Positions 43,978 to 55,900 of a stretch of DNA of 64,000 bases are shown piece by piece. A program made the position numbers and the translations under genes. The notes below the pieces were generated by a model, which was given only the letters and a program-made list of their open reading frames with translations, did not search any database and was not told the DNA's origin. Numbering within the stretch: position 1 is the first letter of the stretch; every line of letters begins with the position of its first letter. The stretch comes from Pectobacterium carotovorum (GTDB lineage: Bacteria; Pseudomonadota; Gammaproteobacteria; Enterobacterales; Enterobacteriaceae), in NCBI GenBank assembly GCA_016415585.1, contig CP066552.1, forward strand, positions 1,302,001 to 1,366,000. Reading direction: 5' to 3'.

Positions 43978-46900
43978 TTACACCATATTGACGAGCAGGC
44001 CTTGCTGCACCAGTACATCTCCCAGGTTGTTGGCGCTATCTAACGATGAATGGTGGTAGACGTCGAAACGCTGACCATCAATATCGCGCTGTCCTACCGT
44101 GCTCCACGCCCCTTCTCCTGGGATGAGGTTCACCTGATTGCCTTCGCCCCCGACGATCAGCAAATCATCCTCTGGTCGGTCGGTGACATTCAGGGCGCGG
44201 TCGAGATCCAGCGTGATGCTGTTGGTGCCGCTTTGGCCTAAATCGAAGATTTCCACGTTGTCGATTTTCAGCCCCAGCGCGGTGAGATCCAGATTGAGCT
44301 CGGTGCCATCCAGAACCAGCGTATCAATGCCGTTACCACCATCGATCTGAGTGAAATCAAGCGTTGAGAGCGTAATGAGATCGTCGCCTTCACCGCCTTC
44401 GACATCTTCGCCCGTTTGCACGGTGCCGTCGGCCAGATTGATAACAACGCCGCCGATGGCATAAACGCTGTCTTCCACGTCGGTACTGGCGCTGTTGTCG
44501 AGGGGGTTGGTCTCGCTGAGTGCGACTGCCGCCATTTTCGAGCTGACATGAAGGGGTTGCACATCGGTGTTTTCCCCAGTGTCGCTCTGTTCGATGGACA
44601 GCGAAGACACCTGAGCGACGCTGCTATCGTCAACATCCAGCGCCATCATGCTCATCAGCGGTAACCCGAGGGAGATACCGGAAGTTAATCCGGCGGATAC
44701 GCCGGTGAAGTTACCCGCCTGATCGGTGACGGAGGCTTCAACCGCCGTTCCCAGCAGCGCGGTCAAAATTGCACCAACGTTCAGGACGTTGATCCCCAGC
44801 AGTGAGCTGGTGAACTGTGTGCTCCACTTGCCATCGGCACCGACGGTGCCCTGTAGCGTCTGGCCGAGCAGTGTGACGGTTACCTTGGCCCCTTGCTGCA
44901 CGTAGCGCGATGTTCCGCTGACGGTGACGCCATTCGCCAGCAGGCCAACCGTGTTACCAATCAGCGATCCCACCGCATCAATACCCAACTGCGGCAACTG
45001 GTGCGTTTTCACGACTACATTGCTGCTGGTGTTGTTAGTGTTGCCATAGCGGTCAGTGACTTTGACACCGACGGACAAATTGCCATCGGCGATGTTGAGC
45101 AGGTTAGCGCTCGGGACGCTGATGCTCCAGGTACCGTTGCTGGCGACAGCGGCGTTGAGCACGAGTCCGCCCACGGTCAGCGTGACGCTACCGCCTGCCG
45201 CGTTGGTTGTGGTTCCGCTGATGATCTGGTTTATGCCCGCTTCGGCCAGATTCAGGTAGCCGTCTCCGCCAAACAGGGAACCGAGGTTGACCGTTGGCAG
45301 TGCATGAACGCCCACACCGATTGAGGCGCCCGCGCTGGTACTGTTTCCTGCGGCGTTGGTCAGAGAGGCGTTGAGGGAAAGCGTGCCGTCGGTCAGGCTG
45401 TTGAGATCGAGCGAAGGCAAGCTGACGGACCAACTACCGTTGCTTTGCACCACGGCAGAGTAGGTCTTGGTACCCAGCGAAATCTGGATCGTAGAACCTA
45501 TCGCATTGGTACTGGTTCCGCTGATGACCTGACCCGCCGCCGCTTCGACCGCATTGAGTAGGCCATCACCGCCAAAGAGCGGATTGATGGTCAGTGTTGG
45601 CTGACCGTTAATCGCTACGCTGACGGTACTGGTTTGCGTACCCACGTTACCCGCTGCATCGACCAGACGAACACCGACGTTAGTGACGCCATCCGCAAGG
45701 GCTTTCAGATCGAGGTTAGGGACCGGCAGGCTCCAACTGCCGTTGGCACCGACCGTTGTGGTGTAGGTTTTACTGCCCAGCGTGACGTTGATCGCGGTGC
45801 CCGCTGGTACATTGGCCGTGGTCCCGCCAATGAGTTGCGTACTTAACAGGCTGGGGAGATCCAGGACTCCGTTGTTGAACAATGGGTTAAGGGTAATCGT
45901 TGGCGGTAATATGGCAATGTTGAGGCCTGTGCTGATACCCGTACTGTTGCCTGCCGGATCGGTTACCGTGGCACTGACGGTGAGGTTACCGTTCGCCAAG
46001 CCGGACAGTTGCAGCGGCGTGACGCTGGTGCTCCAGGTGCCGTCATTGCCGACGGTCGCATTTAGCGTCAGGGTGCCGATGCGTATCACGACAGACGATC
46101 CCGCGACGGCGTTAGTGGTGGTGCCGCTAATCGTCTGCGTCAATGCGGCTTCTGCGGCATTGAGGAAACCGTCACCGCCAAACAGTGAGCCAAGGCTAAT
46201 CGTTGGCAGGTTTTTGGCAATAATATTGATAGCGTTATTGACCGTGCCAATATTGCCGGAAGTATTCGTAACCGACACATTCAGCGTGGTACTGCCATCG
46301 AGCAGCGTGCCGAGATCGGACGGTTGTAGCGTCAGGCTGAACGCGCCTCCCGCTCCAACCGTAGACAGGAAGGTTTTACCACCAAGGGTAACGGCAACCT
46401 GCGATCCGGCGCTGGCATTGGTGACCACGCCACCGATCGTTTGCGCCACCAGTGCTTCTGCGGCGTTGAGGAAACCATCGTTGCCAAATACCGGGTTGAG
46501 AGTAATCACTGGCTGGGCGAAATCGAACTTGATGCCCGCACTGCCGCTGCTGCTATTGCCTACGCTGTCTGTCGCGGTGGCGCTCACAGTGAAATCACCG
46601 CTGCCGAGCCCTTGGAGAATACCCAGTACGCTCGGGGTGACGGCAGCACTCCACTTGCCATCTGAGCCGACGGTGGCTGTGGCGATTTGTGAGCCTGAAA
46701 TGCTGAGCGTAATGGTTCTGCCTGCCAGACCGGTGGCCGTGCCGCTAAGCGTTTGGTTGACCAGCAGGTCGCCCAGATTCAGCAGGCTATCGCCAAAGAC
46801 CGGGTTGAGCGTAATACTCGGCAGATTCTTGATGACGGTTGGGACGTTCACGATCTGGCTGGCGGTATTGCCTGCGTGATCGGTGACCGCGACGCCCAGC

Positions 46901-49900
46901 GCCAGCGTTCCATCTTGCAAGGCTTGTAAATCAAGCGCAGGAACGGACAGGCTCCAGGCACCGCCTGCACCGACGGTAATCCCAGTGTAAATCTTGGTGC
47001 CCAACGTCACGGCAACCGTTGCGCCAGCGCCGATATTCACATTGCTGACGACACCGCTGATAATCTGGCTGGTCGTAGCATCCGCGGCATTCAGTGCGCC
47101 ATCCGTGAAGGCCACAACAGAGTCAATGACTGGCAGGGTTTTCAACACGTCAATGTTGACCAACTGATTCTTCACGTTGCCGTGTGAATCGACGATGTCG
47201 ACATTAACCGCCAGCACGCCATTGCTTAAGCCAGTGAACACGTTCGAGGGCAGGGCAACGCTCCAGGCCCCGTTGGCGCCGACGGTGCCTTCCACTGTGG
47301 TGCCCAACACGGTGACCTGTACTTTCGCACCCAGATAGTTGCCGGTCGCGTTACCGCTGATGACCTGCGTCAACAGTGATTCGGCCAGATTCAGGATGCC
47401 ATCGTTACCGAAGATATCGGTAATGCCTGCGCCGAGCGTTTTGTTCAACGCAACGTCAAGCGTGACATCAAGGTGTGTGCTATTACCTGAGGTATCGGTC
47501 AGCGTCACGCCGATGACCTGCGGCCCGTCGATCAGGTTTTGTAAATTGGCGGACAGTACCGGAATCGTCCAGTTGCCGTCGGACCCGACGGTTGTCGTGC
47601 CTGTCAGCGGCCCGGCGGTTAACGTAACCGTGGCACCCACTTCGCCTGTACCGGTAATCGCCGCGCCCGCTAACGCTTCAGCCAGCGTCAGGATATTGTC
47701 ATCGAACAATGTCACGCTGAGCAGTGGAATACCCGTATCAACGCTAACGACCTGTGTATCCGTGGTGGTATTTCCTGCTGTGTCCGCGAGCGTTGCCGTA
47801 ATGGTGTGGGAGCCATCGGTTAACTGTGCCAGATCGGCGGCAGGGACACTCACACTCCAGGTGCCGGTGACGGAAACCTGAGCGCTGTAGGTTTTTCCAT
47901 TCAGCACCACGCTGACGAGCTGTCCGGCCTCTGTGGTGGATGCCGTACCCGTAATCGTCTGTGCGGTGCTGGCTTCTGTACCGCCCAGCACGTTATCACC
48001 GGCAAAAGCAACGATATCCAGCGTGGGCGCGACCGTATCGACCAGCACGGGTCTCGTGAGGGTCGCATCGAGCGACGTCGCGGTGATATTGATGTTGCCT
48101 TGCGTGGTGAAATAGAGGCTGGCGGGAATGGTGGTGCTCCAGAAGCCATTGTTGTCGGTGATGACGACAAGTGGCGTACTTCCAATGTTAAGCGATACCG
48201 CGGTCATCGCCGATGACGGGCCGATAGAGCGCCCGGAAATGGTGACATTACCGTTTATCTCGCTGGCGTTAATGATGTTGTCGCCCGCTATCGGGTCGAT
48301 CACCATCACCATGGGTGGTTGTGTCAGGTTGACGTTGAATCCCACGCTGGCTTGTGTCGCCGGATTACCCGCTTTATCTGTTGCATCAGCGGTGATCGTG
48401 TACGCCGTATTTGCCAGATCCTGCAAATCGGCTGATGGGATGGTTACGCTCCAGGTGCCGCCTGCGAGAATTTTTCCCGTGTACTCGATGTTATTCAGCG
48501 TGACGGTCACGGTTTGCCCCACCGCCAAATCGGTGGAGGTACCGCTGATGGTCTGCGTGGTGCGGCTTTCCGCGTAGTTAAGGCCATCCAGTCCGGCGAA
48601 TGCGGTAATCGCCAGCGTCGGCGTGGCTTGTACGGCAAGGATCGCCTGAGAATTCAACGTAGCGCTGTTGCCCAGGCTATCCGTTGCCGTGATGACGATG
48701 TTATGTGTTCCGTCAGCAAGCTGGCTGAGCTGTGTTGGGGTCAGTGTTGCTGTCCATACGCCTCCGCTCAGCTGTGTGACAAGCGCCTGTCCGCCAAATG
48801 TGACCGTTACGTTCACGGCATCCCCCGCGTTACCACTCAGCGTTCTGCCCAGCAGAGTGCCCGCTTCCACGATACTCAGGTAGCCGTCGTCAAACGGGGT
48901 ATTTAAGGTGATCGCCGGTGGCGTGAGATCGCTGGTAAAGATGATGGGCGTCGTGCCGGTGTTGCCTGCGGCATCGACGGCGGTCACCGTGATGGTATGT
49001 TGACCGTCGACCAGCGAATTCAACGCATTAGGAGGAAGCGTAACGGACCAGTTGCCGTTGCTATCTACCGTCGCGGTGTAGCGAATGCCGTTGAGGTCGA
49101 TCTCCAGTTTAACGCTTTGCCCGTTGCCGCCAATCTGCGTGCGGCCAGAGAAGGTCAGCGCGGATGCGGCTTCGGCGCTGCTCAGGATGCCATCGATGCC
49201 AAACGGTTGTACATCGACAATCGGGGCGGGCCGTGTTTGCGCCGAACTGACATCGAGCGCCGTGCTGGTATTGCTATTGCCCACCCAGTCGGTGACCTTG
49301 ACGCTAATGCTGTAATTGCCTTCGGTAAAGAGCGCCAAATCGGCAGGACTCAGATTTCTGGACCAGCCGCCTAAGCCGTCTGCGGTGGCGGTAAAGGTGG
49401 TGACTGCCAGCGTGGCTTTGTTGGTCACGGTAATCGTGACTTCCTGGCCTGCGCTGGTAATACCGGTTTTACCCGTTAAGGTCTGGATGGCCAGAATTTC
49501 AGTGGTGTTAAGGATGCCATCGCCAAACGGCAGGTCTAGCGTTGCCACTGGCATGGTGGTAGTCAGCACATTTGCCGTGGCCGCTGCGGTACTGGTGTTG
49601 CCCGCAGAATCGGTCACGGTGACAGTGAAATTCACTGAGCCATCCGGCAGGTCGATAAGCGTCTGGCGATCCAGCGATAGCGACCAACTACCGTTGGCAT
49701 TCACGGTGGCTGGGAGGCTTGTGCCGTTAATGCTGACCGACACGGTTTGCCCCACGTTGCTGGTTAGCCCCGTTTGCCCGGATAGTGTCGCGCCCGGCTG
49801 TGCATCAGCCAGACTCAGTTTGCCATCGCCGAACGGCGTATCCAGCGAGGCGACGGGAACCCCCACAATCACGCTGGTGAAGGATCCGTTTCCTGTTCCT

Positions 49901-52900
49901 GTGTTGCCCGCGCGGTCAGTGACGGTGACGTTAATGGTGTGTGTACCGTCACCGAGTGAAGTCAAATCGGCAGATGGCAGTGTCACATTCCACTGACCAT
50001 TAGCGGCAACGGTGGCGCTGTAGGTGTGTGTTAACGTGCCGTTGGTGATCGAGATAGACACGCTCTGGCCCGGATCGATGAGCCCCGTTGTCCCCGTCAG
50101 CAGCTGATCTTCCGTGCTTTCTACCTGATTGAGTACGCCGTCAACAAACGGTGTGGCGATACTGATGGTGAAATTGGTGTGGATGACGACATCCAACGTA
50201 CCGCCCGCGCTGCCGGTATTACCCGCGCTGTCTGTGACCGTCGCGCTGACCTGTACGTTGCCATCTGCCAGAATGCTAAGCGCATTGGCCGGAATGGTGG
50301 CGCTCCACAGGCCGCCCGCGAGCGTCACACCCGTCGTGGTGTAAGCCCCGATCGTAACCTGAATCACTGTCCCGACGGGCAGGTTGGTGTAACTGCCGCC
50401 AATGGTTGTTGCCGTCGCCAGCTCCGCGATAGTCAGGACGTTGTTGTCATAGAGCGAATCCAGCGTTAGTGTCGGGAGTGATTGCGTTTTTAGCGTGATA
50501 TCAATGCTGGCGGCGCTGGCATTACCTGCGCCGTCGGTCACGCTGGCTTGCAGCGTTTTCACTCCGTCGCCCAACGCCAGCAGGTCGTTTGCCGCAACGG
50601 TGATTTGCCAGACGCCGTTGCTATCGGCGACAGCGCTATAGACGGCCGTACCGACTTTTATCGTGACTAGAAGGTTCGCTTCGGCCTTGCCGCTCAGCGG
50701 TAGTCCGGCTAGTGCGTCCGCCAAACCGATGTCGCTGGTGTCAACCAACATGTCGATAGACAGCAGCGGTGGAACGGTATCGACTGTGAACGGATGGGTG
50801 GCCGTAGCCGGGTTCTGTGCGATGTCGTTGACCGTTGCGGTCACATTCTGATTGCCCTGCGGCAGATTTTGCACATCGCTAGCGGGAACGGTCGTACTCC
50901 AGTTACCGTCAGCGCCAACGGTCGCCAGATACGTTTTGCTATTCAGCGTCACCGTGACGCGCTGTCCCACTTGAACATTTGTCGTTGAACCGGAAATGAG
51001 CAGGTCGGATTGCGCATCCTGCGCGCTGACGACATCGTCGCCAGACAGGGTGGCGATGGTGATGGCTGGCAGGTTAGTCGCATCGGTGATGACAGTGATG
51101 CTATGCGTCGCTGAACCGGGGTTACCACTCACGTCCGTTACGCTGGCATTCACGGTTTGCTTGCCGTCAGGGAGGTTGCCGACATCTGTTGCAGGGACCT
51201 GTACGCTCCAACTGCCATCCGCACCCACGGTGGCGAAATAAATTCCACCGTTGAGAGTGATAGTGACCTGCTGGCCCTGTTCCACATTCTGACTGCTACC
51301 GCTGATGGTCAACGGCTGGCCCGATTCGGCCAGATTGAGGTAATCATCGGTCGACAGCGTGGCTATCGTCAGAGTCGGTGCTTTGGCCGGGTCGGTATCC
51401 AGCGTAATCGAATGGCTTACCGTACCAGTGTTGCCGGCAGCATCGGTCAAGCTGGCGGTGATTGCCGTGATGCCGTTTGGCATATTTTGCAGGTCGCCAG
51501 CAGGCACGGTGACGCTCCAGGTGCCATCTGTCTGCGCCAGCCCCTGATAGATCTGCCCGTTGATGGTGACGTTAACAATGATAGGACGGCCGCTGTCGTG
51601 GATGGGCGACGTACCGGTGATCTCCAGTGGCAGCAGGCTTTCCGCAATGTTGATGATATCGTCAATGCCAATCGGATTGATGGTCAGCACCGGTGGGGTC
51701 AAGTCAACGAAGGCGCTGCCCTGAACGGTGGAGGTATTGCCTGCCGCATCGCTGACGGTAACGGAAATGTTGAGTAGTCCGTCTGCCAGCGGAGTCAGAA
51801 CGCTCGGTGACAGTTGAAGGCTCCAATTACCGTTGCTGTCAACCGTGCCGGAATAGACCGTGGTGCCAATGGTGACGCTGACGGTTTGCCCGGCTCCGCG
51901 CAGGCCCGTCGTGCCGTAGAGTGTTTGTCCGGCCTGTGCGTCGCTGAGATTCAGGTAACCGTTGCTGAATGGCATATGCAGTGATGCCACCGGTGGATTA
52001 TTGATGCTGACGCCCAGTTGTTGCGTACCCGACAGGGCATTACCCGCCTGATCGACCGCCGTGACGTTAACCGTGATGATGCCATCCCCCAGCACTCGCA
52101 GATCGCCTGGCTGAATGGCGGCGCTCCAGGTCCCGTCTGGCTGCACCTGCACGGTGTAGGTTTTCCCGTTGAGTATGACGTTGACATCCGTGCCCGCCGC
52201 GACGTTGACGGCGCCGCCGTTAATCGTAATGCCGCTTGTCGCTTCCTGCGCGTTTAGCAGGTTATCCCCGGTGATTGGCGCAATAGACAGCCCGCTCGCG
52301 TTAGTGTTAACCGTAACAGTGCTGCTGGATGTCGCGGTATTGCCAGAGACATCACTCACGCTGACGGTAATCGTCTGGCTGCCGTTAACCAGCAGTGCCA
52401 TGTCGGTATCCGAAATCGTGGTGCTCCAGCTCCCGTTCGACAGAACCTGTGCGGTGTACGCTTTGCCATTGAAGCTAATCGTTACCGTCTGGCCTTGCTC
52501 AACATTTTTACTGGTGCCGCTGAGCATCTGGCTGACGCGCGCTTCTGCTCCGTCGATAATGTTGTTGCCAGCGAAAGTACCAATTGTAACGACCGGTGCA
52601 TTGAGCGGGCTGGCATCGACGCTAATAGTCTGCGTGGTGGTGGCGGTATTACCTGCGGCGTCGGTCAGACGTGTCACGATGCTGTAATTGCCATCGGACA
52701 GGTTACTCAGATCGGCTGACGGAATGGTGATGTTCCAGGTGCCGTCACTGCCGACGGTGCCGCTGTAGGTTTTCCCATTCAGCGTGGCGGTCACGGTTTG
52801 ACCCGCGCTGGACGGTGAGGCGGTACCGGTTAGCAACTGATTGCTCAGAACCTCGGTGCTATTCAGGATGTTGTCAGCCGTAATGCTGGTGGCTGTCAAC

Positions 52901-55900
52901 GCAGGCGGCGTACGTGCCACGGTTATGTTGCTGGTTAGGGTGCTGCTGTTTCCGGCTGCGTCACTGACGCTCACCTGCAATGCGGTGGTGCCATTCGGCA
53001 GATTTTGCAGGCCATTTGCAGGCAGAGAAATCGTCCAGTTACCTGCCGCATCCACGATCCCGGTGTACGTCACGCCGCCGAGTGTGGCGGTGACGGTTTG
53101 CCCTGGTGAGGCGATACCGGTTGTGCCGCTGAGCGTCTGAGTCATGCCCGCTTCTGCGGCATTGAGTATGCCGTCGCTGAACGGTGTGTTCAGCGTCAGC
53201 GTCGGGCTACTGTGGGTGAAGACCTCGATCGTACGGCTGCCGCTTAACACATTCCCTGTACTGTCTACCGTCGTGACGGTCAGGGTTGAGGTGCCGTCGG
53301 CCAGCGTGCTGATATCCGCTGCTGATACGGTGATGCTCCAGGTGCCGTTCGGCTGTATGATGCCAGCGTAGCTTTTCCCGTTCAGCGTAATCGTGACGGC
53401 GGTGCCTGCTGCCACGTTCTGGCTGCTGCCGTTGACGGTGAGATCTTGCGCCGCTTCGGCTTGATTCAGCTTGTCATCGCCCGCGACGGTATCGATGGCG
53501 ATACCGCTCAGGGAGGTGTTCACCGTAATTGTCTGGCTAAGCGTTGCGGGGTTACCGCTGACGTCGTTGACGCCAATCGTGATGGTATGCGTGCCTTGTG
53601 CCAGATGAAGGAGATCGACAGACGGTATGCTGACGCGCCATTGGCCGTTGCTGTCAACCGTCGCGGTGTAGGTGTTGTCGCCGAGTGTCATGGTAACGCG
53701 CTGCCCCGCCTCGACATTCAGGCTACCGCCGCTGATGATTTGCGCGACGTTGATTTCACCGCCGTCGATGATGTTATTGAGCGCGATGGCGTTCACGGTG
53801 AGCAGCGGCAGGTTGGTCGGATTGGCATCCAGCGTTAATGACCCAGTGCTGGTGGTGCTGTTGCCTGAGGCACTGGTCAATGTTGCCGTCACGGTGTAAC
53901 TACCGTCAGCCAAAGCCTGGAGATCGGTGGCGGGAACCGTGGCACTCCAGCTACCGTCAGCCTGAATCTGGGTCTGATAATTTTTATTGTTGATCGTGAC
54001 AATGACGGCGCGGCCAGCATCGGATTGTAGCGCATTACCGGAGATCACCTGATCGTTCAAACTTTCGGCGGCGTTGATGATGCCATCGCTGGTCAGCGGT
54101 TTCAGCGTCAGCACGGGACGAACCATGTCGACGGTGATGTCGCGAGCGCTCTGTATGCTGTTTCCTGCGGTGTCGGTTGCTTCTACGCGGATTGTTTGTA
54201 CGCCGGTTAACAGGGATTGTAGGTCGGTGGCAGGAAGTGCTGCACTCCAATTACCCTGATTATCCACGGTTGCTGTATAGGTCTTGCCGTTCAGCGTGAC
54301 GATGACGCTTTGGCCCCCTCCGCTGATCCCTGTTTTCCCTGTCAGGTTCTGCCCGCTGGTCGATTCGATGATGTTGAGTACCCCGTCACCGAAAGGCTGA
54401 TTGATCGTTGGCTGCGGCAGGTTATTAATATGGATATCAATATTGCGGCTGGTGGTCACTGGGATATCGCTGGGGCCAGCGACGCTGGCGATAATGGTTG
54501 TTGTTCCATCTGGCAACGCGAGCATATCGCTGCTGTCTATCGTGACGCTCCAGCTCCCGTTCGCGGCAATCATACCGATATAGGTTTTGCCATTGAGCGT
54601 AACGGTAATGTTTTCTCCTGGCATGACGTTGACCGTTGAACCCGAAATGGTCAGCGGCTGTGACGCTTCAAGGCGGTTGATCTGGTTATCCAGCGCAACA
54701 ATGCTGATGGAGATACTGTCATTACTGATATCGACGTCGGACCAGGCTTCATAATTTCCTTTATTTCCGGCCAGGTCGGAGACTTGTGCGCTGATAGAAA
54801 CCATTCCTTCAGATAGCTGTGCCATATCTTCAACTGGAATTTCTACCCCCCATTTCCCTCCGCTCTGGATGGTGGCGAAATAGAATTTTTTGTTAAGAAG
54901 AATGGTCACTATTTGGCCAGTTTCCACATTCGAACTGCTGCCCGTTAACCACTGGCTGACTTTTAGGTCGGCTGCGGTGATGGTGTTATCTTCACCGATA
55001 AAAGGATCAACGAAGATGGTTGGTTGGAATGCGGGGTCTGCACTGAGCGTGATGGATTTCTCGATGCTGGTGGTATTCCCGACGGCATCGCTCAGCGACG
55101 CGGACAGCGTGTAGCTGCCATCGGCCATGCTGCGTAGGGCGGCGGTGGGTAAACTGATGCTCCAGTTTCCGTTGTTGCCGACAACGCCGGTATAGAACTG
55201 TCCATCAAAAGAGATAACGACGGTGCGGCCTGCTTCGCTGACTGAGGCGGTGCCGTTGACGGTCTGGTTGCTTTGCGCTTCGGCCAGGTTGATGGTGTCA
55301 TCACCTGCAAGGGTGCCGATGGTCAGGGTTGGGGCTGTAAAATCGGTACGGCTCACGAACGACTGGCTTGTCTGATTGCCTGCGGCATCCTGTGCGGTGA
55401 CCAGAAGCGTATTATTTCCTTCCGGCAATTGCTGGAGATCGGCAGCAGGAACGGTAACGGTCCATTTGCCCGTAGTATCAACGGTACCCGTGTAAGATTT
55501 CCCGGCGAGGGACAAAATAACGCTCTGTCCAGCCCCAGTAATGCCTGTTTGGCCGGTAATTGTCTGGTTGACCAGCGCCTCTGTGCCATTCAGTGAGCCG
55601 TTACCAAAGGGGGTATCAATAGTGGGTTGAGGCAGAGTATGAATGTGTACGCCTAGCGGGTGAGTGTCCGTTACGGCAGCGCTTCCTGTCACATTTACGC
55701 TGGCGGTGATGGTGGCATTGCCGTCTGACAGAAGTTGGAGATCGGCACTGGGGACTTGTAATGTCCAACTGCCGTCCGCGGCAACGGTCGTGGTGTAATT
55801 TTTCCCGTTCAGCGTAACGGTCACTGTCTGCCCTGCGGGAACATTAGCAGTATTCCCGCTGATCGCCAGCGGTTGCAGAGATTCTGCCCGACTTAACAGA